From NCBI RefSeq assembly GCF_000740675.1, contig NZ_JPXI01000036.1, positions 1 to 64,000 on the forward strand: a stretch of DNA of 64,000 nucleotides, in the 5' to 3' direction. A model generated the notes under the pieces. The model made no database searches and was not told the DNA's origin. It was given only the letters and a program-made list of their open reading frames with translations. Of this stretch, positions 10,945 through 18,790 are shown piece after piece. The translations under genes and the position numbers were made by a program. The stretch comes from Massilia sp. BSC265 (GTDB lineage Bacteria; Pseudomonadota; Gammaproteobacteria; Burkholderiales; Burkholderiaceae_D). Position 1 is the stretch's first letter, and the number at the start of each line of letters is the position of its first letter.

Positions 10945-11922
10945 TCAGTCCCGCGCCAGCGCGCGTGCCACGCGCTGGCAATGTGCAGCCTGGGCCGCGA
11001 TCGGCGGCGGGATCGGAACGTCACCACGCAGGGCAGCCGCGATCCATGCCGCGGTGGTGGCGGCATCGCGCGCCTCCGGCGCCTCGGCCAGCAAGTCGGT
11101 GGGCGCGTCGCGCTCGACCAGCAGGCTGCGCTGGCCGCCGTGGAACCAGTCGATTCTCTGGGCGCGATGCGGGTTGGCGACGGTCTCGCCCTCGGTCCCG
11201 CGCATCAGGAAGGCATCGCCACGCTCGGGCGGGGCAGCCGTCGTGAAGTACTCGCCCAGCGTCTCGAGGTATTCGGGATGGGTGTAGGACACGAGGCGCA
11301 GCGCCGGGCCCTCGAAGGGCTGCAGGATCTTGACCAGCGTGTGCGTCGAATTGCGCACGCCGAGGATCCGGCGCAGCGACAGCATGTGGGCCAGGCTCGG
11401 GGCCAGCCCGTCGATCGCGATGAAGGCCGGGCGCCGGCTGGCGGCCGCATCCAGGATGTCGGCGCTCGTGCCCGCTTCGGCCAGGCCGAGTTCAAGCAGG
11501 ATCTCGCTGGTCGTGATGCGGCCCGGATCGTGGCGCACGCCGTGCACCAGCACCGGCACGCCCTCGCGCGCCAGCAACAGGGCCAGCAGCGGGGTCAGGT
11601 TGGCCAGCTTGCGGGCGCCGTTGTAGCTCGGGATCAGGACCGGGGCATACTCTCCGGGCGGGCTGGGCAGCGGCGCGAACGCGCTTTCCGCCGCATCCAT
11701 GAAACCGGCCAGCTCTTCCACGGACTCGCCCTTGATGCGCATCGCCAGCAGGATGGCGCCCAGTTCGAGGTCGGAGACGCGTCCTTCCAGCATGGCCGCG
11801 TAGAGCGCGCGGGCATCCTCGCGCGACATGCTGCGCGCGCCTTTCACGCCACGGCCGATCTCCTTGATGAAGGGGGCGGCGGCGAATCGTTCGGTGTTCA
11901 TGTCCGTGTTTTTATTCATCAT
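10945..11922 (-). CDS. ybiB: YbiB-family DNA/nucleic-acid-binding protein (TrpD2-like)
   Basis: About 325 residues related to anthranilate phosphoribosyltransferase TrpD and to E. coli YbiB (TrpD2), which binds nucleic acids rather than catalysing a Trp step. The N-terminal helical domain (MSREDARALYAAMLEGRVSD, LGAILLAMRIKGES) and the later block VLIPSYNGARKLANLTPLLALLLA match the family. YbiB lacks the pyrophosphate-binding GTGGD loop of TrpD, and none is visible here. Starts are possible at 11922, 11919 or 11901 (MNTERFAAAPF); the ribosome binding site does not decide. It is divergent from aroG. Confidence 0.8.
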   Translation of the reverse strand: MMNKNTDMNTERFAAAPFIKEIGRGVKGARSMSREDARALYAAMLEGRVSDLELGAILLAMRIKGESVEELAGFMDAAESAFAPLPSPPGEYAPVLIPSYNGARKLANLTPLLALLLAREGVPVLVHGVRHDPGRITTSEILLELGLAEAGTSADILDAAASRRPAFIAIDGLAPSLAHMLSLRRILGVRNSTHTLVKILQPFEGPALRLVSYTHPEYLETLGEYFTTAAPPERGDAFLMRGTEGETVANPHRAQRIDWFHGGQRSLLVERDAPTDLLAEAPEARDAATTAAWIAAALRGDVPIPPPIAAQAAHCQRVARALARD

Positions 11923-12039
11923 GCAAGCATACAACGCCTGTGCGCGGCCCGTGCGCGCCGAAGCGAGTTTTTGGGCGTCCTTGTGCAAGTGCAGCATTTT
12001 CGGTCTACACTGGATATTCCCTTTAGAAATCATAGCGCC

Positions 12040-13101
12040 ATGATCAACACGCCTGCCATTGAAAATACCAACGTCAGTTCGTTCGGGCAGATGCCGACCC
12101 CGACCGAGCTTCACGCCACCTTGCCGCTGTCCGACAAGGCTTTTGCCACCGTCATGGGGGGCCGCGAAACCCTTCGCAACATCCTCGACCGCAAGGACAA
12201 GCGCCTGTTCGTGGTCGTCGGGCCCTGCTCGATCCACGATCCCGAAGCCGGCCTGGACTATGCGCGCCGCCTCAAGGCCTTGCAGGCCGAGGTGGCCGAC
12301 ACGATGGTGCTGGTGATGCGCGTGTATTTCGAGAAGCCGCGCACCACCACCGGCTGGAAGGGCTATATCAACGACCCGTTCATGGACGACTCCTTCCGCG
12401 TCGACGTCGGCATGGAACGTGCCCGGCGCTTCCTGCTCGACGTCTGCGAACTGGGCCTGCCCACCGCCACCGAAGCGCTCGACCCGATCTCGCCGCAATA
12501 CCTGGGCGATTTGATCGCCTGGACCGCCATTGGCGCCAGGACCACCGAATCGCAGACCCACCGCGAGATGTCTTCCGGCCTGTCGACCCCGGTCGGTTTC
12601 AAGAACGGCACCGACGGCGACGTCTCGATCGCCATCAATGCGGTGCTGTCCTCGGCCAACCCGCACGCCTTCCTGGGCATCAACGGCCAGGGCACGGTGT
12701 CGATCGTGCGCACCAGCGGCAACGCCTACGGCCACGTGGTGCTGCGCGGCGGCGGCGGCCGTCCGAACTACGATTCGGTGTCGGTGGCGATCGCCGAGCA
12801 GGCGCTGCAGAAGGCCGGGCTGCCGGCCAACCTGGTGGTGGATTGCTCGCACGCCAACAGCTACAAGAAGCCGGAACTGCAACCGCTCGTGATGTCGGAC
12901 GTGATCCAGCAGATCAAGCACGGCAACCGCTCGCTGGTGGGCGTGATGATCGAATCGAACATCGTCAGCGGCAGCCAGGCGATTCCGGAAGATCTGTCGC
13001 AGCTGAAGTATGGCTGCTCGGTGACGGATGGCTGCATCGGCTGGGAAGAGACCGAGGCGATGCTGCGCAGTGCGCACAAGGAACTGTTGCAAAGGCCTTG
13101 A
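12040..13101 (+). CDS. aroG: 3-deoxy-7-phosphoheptulonate (DAHP) synthase, class I
   Basis: A 353-residue AroF/G/H-type enzyme condensing phosphoenolpyruvate and erythrose-4-phosphate, the first step of aromatic amino acid synthesis. Visible signatures are VVVGPCSIHDPEAGLDYARRL, RVYFEKPRTTTGWKGYINDP, GARTTESQTHREMSSGLSTPVGFKN and the metal-binding region DCSHANSYKKPE. The start ATG at 12040 gives MINTPAIENTNV, and an earlier in-frame start would run through the divergent ybiB gene. The N-terminal extension before the barrel is where feedback regulation acts in this family. Confidence 0.95.
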   Translation: MINTPAIENTNVSSFGQMPTPTELHATLPLSDKAFATVMGGRETLRNILDRKDKRLFVVVGPCSIHDPEAGLDYARRLKALQAEVADTMVLVMRVYFEKPRTTTGWKGYINDPFMDDSFRVDVGMERARRFLLDVCELGLPTATEALDPISPQYLGDLIAWTAIGARTTESQTHREMSSGLSTPVGFKNGTDGDVSIAINAVLSSANPHAFLGINGQGTVSIVRTSGNAYGHVVLRGGGGRPNYDSVSVAIAEQALQKAGLPANLVVDCSHANSYKKPELQPLVMSDVIQQIKHGNRSLVGVMIESNIVSGSQAIPEDLSQLKYGCSVTDGCIGWEETEAMLRSAHKELLQRP

Positions 13102-13109
13102 CGCCTTTC

Positions 13110-13224
13110 GTAGGGTGGGCGGGCCCCTCCCACCCACGCGGTGATCGCATGCGGCTCCGCTCTCGTGCCGGATGATCTGGCTGATCACTATCACCGCGTG
13201 GGCGGGAAATCCGCCCACCCTACG
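13110..13224. repeat. REPIN-like double hairpin (R2)
   Basis: Left arm GTAGGGTGGGCGGG with CCCACGCGGTGAT, right arm ATCACCGCGTGGGCGGG with CCGCCCACCCTACG, joined by a spacer of about 55 nt containing GGCTCCGCT and GATGATC. It fills the gap between aroG and tsaD and ends 35 bp before the tsaD start codon. Confidence 0.85.
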
Positions 13225-13259
13225 GTACAATGGCGGATTCCGCTTTACCTTTTCCTCCC

Positions 13260-14300
13260 ATGATTGTTCTCGGCGTCGAATCCTCCTGCGATGAAACCGG
13301 CCTGGCTCTGTACGACACCGAGCGCGGCCTGCTGTCCCATGCCCTGCATTCGCAGGTCGCCATGCACGAAGAGTACGGCGGCGTGGTGCCCGAGCTCGCC
13401 TCGCGCGACCACATCCGCCGCGCCCTGCCGCTGCTGGAAGAGGTGCTGAAACGCGCCGGCATCCCGGCTTCGGACATCGACGCCATCGCCTACACCCAGG
13501 GCCCGGGCCTGGCCGGCGCCCTGCTGGTCGGCTCCTCGGTGGCCTGCTCGCTGGCGCTGGCGCTCGACAAGCCGGTGCTGGGCGTGCACCACCTGGAGGG
13601 CCACCTGCTGTCGCCGCTGCTGGCCAGCGAGCGCCCGGAATTCCCCTTCCTCGCCCTGCTGGTCTCGGGCGGCCACACCCAGCTGATGCGGGTGGACGGC
13701 GTCGGCCGCTACACCCTGCTGGGCGAGACCCTGGACGATGCCGCCGGCGAAGCCTTCGACAAGTCGGCCAAGCTGCTGGGCCTGGGCTATCCGGGTGGAC
13801 CGGCGATCTCGCGCCTGGCGGAATTCGGCGACCCGACCGCCTACACGCTGCCGCGCCCGATGCTGCACTCGAAGGATTTCAACTTCAGCTTCTCGGGCCT
13901 GAAGACGGCGGTGCTCACGGTGGTGAAGAACCACGAAGAAAAGGTCGTGGCCAACATCTGCGAGCAGGACAAGGCCAACATTGCGCGCGGCTTCGTCGAC
14001 GCCATCGTCGAGGTGCTGACCGCCAAGTGCGTGAACGCGCTGAAGCACACGGGACTGAAGCGCCTGGTGATCGCCGGCGGCGTCGGCGCCAACCGCCAGC
14101 TGCGCGAATCGCTGAATGCCGCAGCCGCCAAGCGCAAGTTCAAGGTCTATTACCCGGAGCTGGAATTCTGCACCGACAACGGCGCCATGATCGCCTTTGC
14201 CGGCGCCATGCGCCTCGAACGCAACCCGGCTCTGGCCCAGCGCGACTACGCTTTCAACGTGCGTCCGCGCTGGCCTTTGGACGAGCTGGAAGCCGCCTGA
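13260..14300 (+). CDS. tsaD: tRNA N6-threonylcarbamoyladenosine transferase TsaD
   Basis: A 346-residue Kae1/TsaD protein that, with TsaB, TsaC and TsaE, makes t6A37 on ANN-decoding tRNAs. The opening [19 protein letters not shown], the metal ligands in [39 protein letters not shown] and [12 protein letters not shown] are all present. The ATG at 13260 fits the family N-terminus; an in-frame upstream ATG would add ten atypical residues that overlap the REPIN flank. TsaE is also in this window at 29.1 kb. Confidence 0.97.
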   Translation: MIVLGVESSCDETGLALYDTERGLLSHALHSQVAMHEEYGGVVPELASRDHIRRALPLLEEVLKRAGIPASDIDAIAYTQGPGLAGALLVGSSVACSLALALDKPVLGVHHLEGHLLSPLLASERPEFPFLALLVSGGHTQLMRVDGVGRYTLLGETLDDAAGEAFDKSAKLLGLGYPGGPAISRLAEFGDPTAYTLPRPMLHSKDFNFSFSGLKTAVLTVVKNHEEKVVANICEQDKANIARGFVDAIVEVLTAKCVNALKHTGLKRLVIAGGVGANRQLRESLNAAAAKRKFKVYYPELEFCTDNGAMIAFAGAMRLERNPALAQRDYAFNVRPRWPLDELEAA

Positions 14301-14420
14301 CAAGGGGTTTTACACTTGTTTTCAACATTGAACTTGCAAGCCTGACATCGATCCTACCGTGTGACCGCCCCTTGCCAAACGGTGGCAATATCCGACGGTT
14401 AAGTTTTTGGAGGGTTTGCG

Positions 14421-15263
14421 ATGCGCGTTGTAAGTTGGAACATTCGTTGGGGTTGTGGCAAGGACGGGCGGATTCGCATCCATGCGATCATCGATGTCTT
14501 GCGACGGCTGAATCCGGATGTCGTTTGCCTGCAGGAAGTGGCGGCCAATCACTCGGAACTGGAAGGCAGCGCCACCGCCAACCAGTTCAAGCAACTGGGC
14601 GGCGCCTTCGGCGGCTACCACCTGATGGAACATGCCCCAAGCGAACTCTACAAGAACAACTCACCCCGCCTGTTCGGCAACCTGATCCTCTCGCGCTACC
14701 GCATCTCGCAGGTGCACCGCCACCTGCTGCCCTGGCCGGCCGACCCGGAAAACCCGGCCGGCATGCCGCGCGGCCTGATGGAAACCGTCATCGATGCGCC
14801 CAGCGGCAAGCTGCGCCTGATGACCACCCACCTCGAGTATTACTCTGCGCTGCAGCGCATGGCGCAGGTGCGGCGCATCCGCGAGCTGCACCAGGAAGCC
14901 GCTGCGCGCGCCCGCATCTTCCAGCCGGACCCGAGCCTGGACGCGCCCTTCCAGCTGGGCTTCCGTCCGGCATCCAGCATCCTGTGCGGCGACTTCAATT
15001 TCACGCCGGATTCCGAGGGCTATCAGGCCATGCTGGCGCCGGTCGACGGCGCCCCTGCCTTCCTGGACGCCTGGCGCGTCGCCCACGGCGGCGTGGCCCG
15101 TGCGCCGACCACGGGCCTGCACGGCTATCCGTGGCCGGACAGGCCGGACTGCTACGATTACTTCTTCGTCACCGACGACCTGGCGCCGCGCGTGGCGACG
15201 GTCGACGTGCAGTCCGAGACGGCCGCCTCGGACCACCAGCCGATCGTACTCGATCTGAAATAA
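14421..15263 (+). CDS. Endonuclease/exonuclease/phosphatase (EEP) family protein
   Basis: A 280-residue EEP-superfamily enzyme. Motifs in order: SWNIRWGCG (Asn), CLQEVAANH (metal Glu), TTHLEYYSALQR (His), CGDFNFTPDSEGY (Asp/Asn) and SDHQPIVLDL (catalytic His). No signal peptide is visible, so it should be cytoplasmic. The family includes nucleases, phosphodiesterases and phospholipase-like enzymes, and the substrate cannot be told from sequence. The gene has an upstream GGAGG and is not clearly in an operon. Confidence 0.88.
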   Translation: MRVVSWNIRWGCGKDGRIRIHAIIDVLRRLNPDVVCLQEVAANHSELEGSATANQFKQLGGAFGGYHLMEHAPSELYKNNSPRLFGNLILSRYRISQVHRHLLPWPADPENPAGMPRGLMETVIDAPSGKLRLMTTHLEYYSALQRMAQVRRIRELHQEAAARARIFQPDPSLDAPFQLGFRPASSILCGDFNFTPDSEGYQAMLAPVDGAPAFLDAWRVAHGGVARAPTTGLHGYPWPDRPDCYDYFFVTDDLAPRVATVDVQSETAASDHQPIVLDLK

Positions 15264-15266
15264 GGC

Positions 15267-15932
15267 TTACTGCCGGGGTGCCGCGTCGTCGCGCGACGCG
15301 ATCTCGCGCAGCGCCTGCTCGAACACTTCCGGCGGCTGGCCGCCCGAGATCAGGTGGCGCTGGTTGATGACGATGGCCGGTACCGAGTGGATGCCGGCGC
15401 GCTGGAAGAACTGCTCGCGCTCGCGCACCTCGTCGGCGTATTCATCGGATTCCAAGATGCGCTGGGCCCGCTCCCGGTCCAGGCCGACGCGCTCGACGAC
15501 ATCCAGCAGCACGTCGTGGCAGCTGGGGTCCTGGCAGTGGGTGAAGTAGGCTTCGAACAGGGCCATCTTGAGGTCGCGCTGGCGGCCTTCTTCTTCGGCC
15601 CAGGACAGCAGGCGGTGGGCATCGAAGGTGTTGTAGATGCGGCCGCGCTTCTCCATGTCGAAAGTGAAGCCGACATCGAGGCCGCGCTGGCGGATCATCT
15701 CGCGGCTGTTCGCCTGCTGCTCGGCGGTGGCGCCGTATTTTTCGGTGATGTGCTCGACGATGTCCTGCCCGTCCGGCCCCATGTCCGGGTTCAGCTCGAA
15801 GGGTTGGAAATGGATGTCGGCCGCCACCGCGGTCTTGACGCGGGCGAGCGCCAGCTCCAGCGAGCTCAGGCCGATTGCGCACCAGGGGCAGGAGACGTCC
15901 GAGACGAAATCGATGCGAAGTTGCTTTGCCAT
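15267..15932 (-). CDS. DsbA-family oxidoreductase (FrnE-like)
   Basis: A 221-residue thioredoxin-fold protein of the DsbA/FrnE group. The active site is CPWC (SDVSCPWCAIG, residues about 12-16) and the cis-Pro loop is SVPAIVINQRHLISGGQPPE. There is no signal peptide, so unlike DsbA it should act in the cytoplasm; FrnE homologues are cytoplasmic disulfide isomerases linked to oxidative stress. It is convergent with the EEP gene, with only 3 bp between the stop codons. Confidence 0.88.
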   Translation of the reverse strand: MAKQLRIDFVSDVSCPWCAIGLSSLELALARVKTAVAADIHFQPFELNPDMGPDGQDIVEHITEKYGATAEQQANSREMIRQRGLDVGFTFDMEKRGRIYNTFDAHRLLSWAEEEGRQRDLKMALFEAYFTHCQDPSCHDVLLDVVERVGLDRERAQRILESDEYADEVREREQFFQRAGIHSVPAIVINQRHLISGGQPPEVFEQALREIASRDDAAPRQ

Positions 15933-16097
15933 GGGGTGCCACCTTTCAGGTTCGTTGCGGCACCGCAGGTGCCTGGTGGGCGATATGGTAACGCGATGTA
16001 TGCCGCGGCGTGGCGGAGGCGGATTTTTCGGTGCGCCATGAAAATAGGGGAACGATGCGCGTGCATGTTCTCCCCTCTTGCCGACAGGCCGGCAGCC

Positions 16098-16718
16098 TTA
16101 TTTCTTGGCCGCCCCCTTCGCCTTGCTGCCGATCTTCGACTCTTTCCCCGCCATCAGATTCGCGATATTGCTGCTGTGCCGCCACAGGAGCAGCATGCTC
16201 ATCGCCGCCACTGCGAACAGGATCTCGTCCGCCCCGAACAGCAGTCCGTAGTAGAACGGCGCAAAGATCGAGGCGATCAGCGCCGCCAGCGAGGAATAGC
16301 GGAAGGCATAGGCCACGATCAGCCAGGTCGCCAGTGTCGCCAGCCCCAGCCAGACATTTATCCCGAGCAGCACGCCGAGCGCGGTGGCCACGCCCTTGCC
16401 GCCCACGAATTTGAAGAACACCGGCCACAGGTGGCCCAGGAACACGGCGATCGCGACCAGGGCGATACCGCCGTCATCGAGGCCATACTGCGGGCCGAAC
16501 TTGACCGCCAGCCAGACCGCGAGCCAGCCCTTGGCGGCGTCGCCGACCAGGGTCGCGATGGCGGCTTTCTTGCTGCCGCTGCGCAGCACATTGGTGGCGC
16601 CCGGATTCTTGGAACCGTAGGTGCGGGGGTCGGACAGGCCGAAGGCGCGGCTCATCACGACGGCAAAGGAAATCGAGCCGACCAGGTAGGCGGCAATGGT
16701 GGCGATCAGGGTGTTCAT
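16098..16718 (-). CDS. plsY: Glycerol-3-phosphate acyltransferase PlsY
   Basis: A 206-residue inner-membrane enzyme that transfers acyl from acyl-phosphate to glycerol-3-phosphate, the first step of phospholipid synthesis with PlsX. The three conserved loops are visible: [33 protein letters not shown] and [12 protein letters not shown]. Several hydrophobic helices separate them, and the tail is Lys/Ala-rich and cytoplasmic. The ATG at 16718 starts [14 protein letters not shown]; an 18-residue upstream extension was rejected. Confidence 0.95.
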   Translation of the reverse strand: MNTLIATIAAYLVGSISFAVVMSRAFGLSDPRTYGSKNPGATNVLRSGSKKAAIATLVGDAAKGWLAVWLAVKFGPQYGLDDGGIALVAIAVFLGHLWPVFFKFVGGKGVATALGVLLGINVWLGLATLATWLIVAYAFRYSSLAALIASIFAPFYYGLLFGADEILFAVAAMSMLLLWRHSSNIANLMAGKESKIGSKAKGAAKK

Positions 16719-16792
16719 GTCTCTTTCTTGCTGATGTCGGACCAGATGTCGGGCGCACGGACTATACACCATCGACCATGCCCTTTGGCAAG

Positions 16793-17284
16793 TCAGTCAA
16801 GCAACGCGCACTGCACCGGTTTGGCGCCCAGCGTCTGCGTCAGGACGGATGGCGCCATGCCGACCAGGTAACCGCGACGGCCGCCGTTGATGTAGATCTT
16901 GTCCAGCGCCAGGATCGATTCCTCGACATATACCGGCATCGCCTTGCGCACGCCGAAGGGCGAGGTGCCGCCGACCAGGTAGCCGGAATGGCGCTGCGCC
17001 ACTTCGGGGCGGCAAGGCTCGACCGACTTGCAGGGAATCGCGCGCGCCAGGTTCTTGGTCGACACCTTGCAGTCGCCATGCATCAGGACGATCAGGGGCC
17101 GCGCCGCTTCGTCCTGCATCACCAGGGTCTTGACGACATTGTGCTCCGGAACGCCCAGTTCACGCGAAGAAACGGCGGTGCCGCCATGCTCTTCGTACTC
17201 GTAGGGATGCTCGGTAAAAGCCACGCCATGCTTGCGCAGGAACTGCGTCGCGGGTGTCTCAGAAACGTGCTCTTTCTTGGCCAT
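16793..17284 (-). CDS. ybaK: Cys-tRNA(Pro)/Ala-type aminoacyl-tRNA deacylase YbaK/EbsC
   Basis: A 163-residue YbaK-fold protein that hydrolyses mischarged aminoacyl-tRNA, chiefly Cys-tRNA(Pro). Signatures are [38 protein letters not shown], the conserved Lys in [12 protein letters not shown] and [19 protein letters not shown]. The length is that of the stand-alone enzyme. It lies downstream-adjacent to plsY on the same strand and is divergent from the next EEP gene, sharing a short 38-bp gap. Confidence 0.93.
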   Translation of the reverse strand: MAKKEHVSETPATQFLRKHGVAFTEHPYEYEEHGGTAVSSRELGVPEHNVVKTLVMQDEAARPLIVLMHGDCKVSTKNLARAIPCKSVEPCRPEVAQRHSGYLVGGTSPFGVRKAMPVYVEESILALDKIYINGGRRGYLVGMAPSVLTQTLGAKPVQCALLD

Positions 17285-17322
17285 GCGTGGTACGCTTAAG
17301 ACGAATATAAGGGGTTTCTATT

Positions 17323-18291
17323 ATGCAGCAAGAAATTCGCTTTGCCACCTTCAACACCTTCAACCTGGCCCCGCCGGGCATGCGCTGCTACGAGAACCTG
17401 GCGCCCTGCACGCCGGAGGAATACGAGGCCAAGCTGGACTGGACCGCGCACCAGATCGACCTGCTCAACGCCGACGTGATCGGCTTCCAGGAGATCTTCT
17501 CGCAGGCCACGCTGAGGGAGGTATTGTCGCGAACCCGCCGCTTTCGCGAAGCGGTCCACCTGGGCTTCGATCCCGACCCGGAAGCGCCGCGCCTGACACC
17601 GAGCGTAGCCCTGGTCTCGCGCCTGCCGGTGCTGAGCCACCCGCGCGCAATCGCCATGTTCCCGGACAACGTATCGATGCCGCCGGGCAGCCGCGACCCG
17701 GACCGTTTCACGCGCGCGCCGCTGCATGCCGAGGTCGAACTGGCGCCGGGGATCGTCATCGACGTGATCGTCGTGCACCTGAAGTCGCGCCGCCCCGACT
17801 ACCGCAGCAGCGACACCGGCGAAGACCCGAACCTGTACGCCCTCGCCTGCCTGCGCTCGCTGATCCGGCGCGGCACCGAGGCCACCGCGCTGCGCGTCTT
17901 GCTGACCGACATGGCGCGCGAGAAGCAGCGCCCGCGCATCGTGCTGGGCGATTTCAACGACGTCGCCGATTCGGTGACCACCGAGATCGTGCTGGGCGAA
18001 GGCGCCCCGCTGGGCGAGCGCATGTTCGACGCCGCCCGCCTGCACATGCACCAGGACAACCTGCGCAGCGTCGGCTTCTCGATCGTGCACGAAAGCCGGC
18101 ACTCGACCATCGACCATATCCTGGTGTCGCAGGAATTCAACCCGGTGCTGCCGAACGCGATCGGCGAGGTGGTGGATGTGGTGTACCTGAACGACCACCT
18201 GAACCTCGGCCTGCCGGAAGCTTCGGACCATGGGCAGGTGCTGGCGCGGATCCGCCTGTATCCGCAGGCGGGACATTACGGCGTGGACTGA
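17323..18291 (+). CDS. Endonuclease/exonuclease/phosphatase family protein
   Basis: A second EEP-superfamily protein, 322 residues and only distantly similar to the one at 14.4 kb. It shows TFNTFNLAP (Asn), GFQEIFSQAT (Glu), VVHLKSRRPDY (His), LGDFNDVADS and EASDHGQVLARI (His). AAGGGG precedes the ATG. No signal peptide is seen. This subgroup lacks an obvious substrate assignment; nuclease, phosphodiesterase and sphingomyelinase-like activities all occur in the fold. Confidence 0.87.
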   Translation: MQQEIRFATFNTFNLAPPGMRCYENLAPCTPEEYEAKLDWTAHQIDLLNADVIGFQEIFSQATLREVLSRTRRFREAVHLGFDPDPEAPRLTPSVALVSRLPVLSHPRAIAMFPDNVSMPPGSRDPDRFTRAPLHAEVELAPGIVIDVIVVHLKSRRPDYRSSDTGEDPNLYALACLRSLIRRGTEATALRVLLTDMAREKQRPRIVLGDFNDVADSVTTEIVLGEGAPLGERMFDAARLHMHQDNLRSVGFSIVHESRHSTIDHILVSQEFNPVLPNAIGEVVDVVYLNDHLNLGLPEASDHGQVLARIRLYPQAGHYGVD

Positions 18292-18385
18292 CCGGCCTCC
18301 TGCCACGGCCGTTACATTTCGCGCATTATTGCCGGCACCGAGCCGCTAGACTTCTTCTCCCGGAACAGTTACAGAGGAGGAGCAG

Positions 18386-18790
18386 GTGTTGTCGAAAGAC
18401 CAGGCCAACCGCATTGCCGATGAATTGCTCGAGCAGGCCCGCGCCAGCAGGTTCGGGTTCACGGACCCGTCCGGCATGCCGGTACCGCCTCTCTACCAGT
18501 GCCGCAGCATGCGCCATCTGCCGCAGGGGCTGCAGTCGGAGATCGTACGCAAGGCAACGCTGGCAGTCGGATCGTCCCCCTGGTTCATGCTGATCGTGGC
18601 GGCATGGATCGTGGCGCTCGCGCTGGTGTACGCCATCGAGCCGACGGTGCTCGGTGTCAGGCTGGTCCCCTCCGCATTCATGATCATGGCACCACTGGCT
18701 CCCCTGCTGTTCCGGGCGCTGCTGGTGCGCCGGGCTGTCAGGAAGATCGCGGACCGGATGGAATCGTGGCCCATTCCGGTACGTTTCTAA
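18386..18790 (+). CDS. Hypothetical membrane protein
   Basis: A 134-residue protein I do not recognise. It begins at GTG 18386, 5 bp after a strong GAGGAGG. The first 65 residues look soluble. Two hydrophobic segments follow (SPWFMLIVAAWIVALALVY and SAFMIMAPLAPLLFRALL), then a short basic end. It is convergent with the large GGDEF-EAL gene, with the two stop codons adjacent. Codon use looks native. Confidence 0.7.
   Translation: MLSKDQANRIADELLEQARASRFGFTDPSGMPVPPLYQCRSMRHLPQGLQSEIVRKATLAVGSSPWFMLIVAAWIVALALVYAIEPTVLGVRLVPSAFMIMAPLAPLLFRALLVRRAVRKIADRMESWPIPVRF

Noticed and set aside
11923..13230. Apparent N-terminal extension of ybiB across aroG
   Set aside because: The frame is open by chance; YbiB homology begins at 11922 or later and aroG occupies the other strand.
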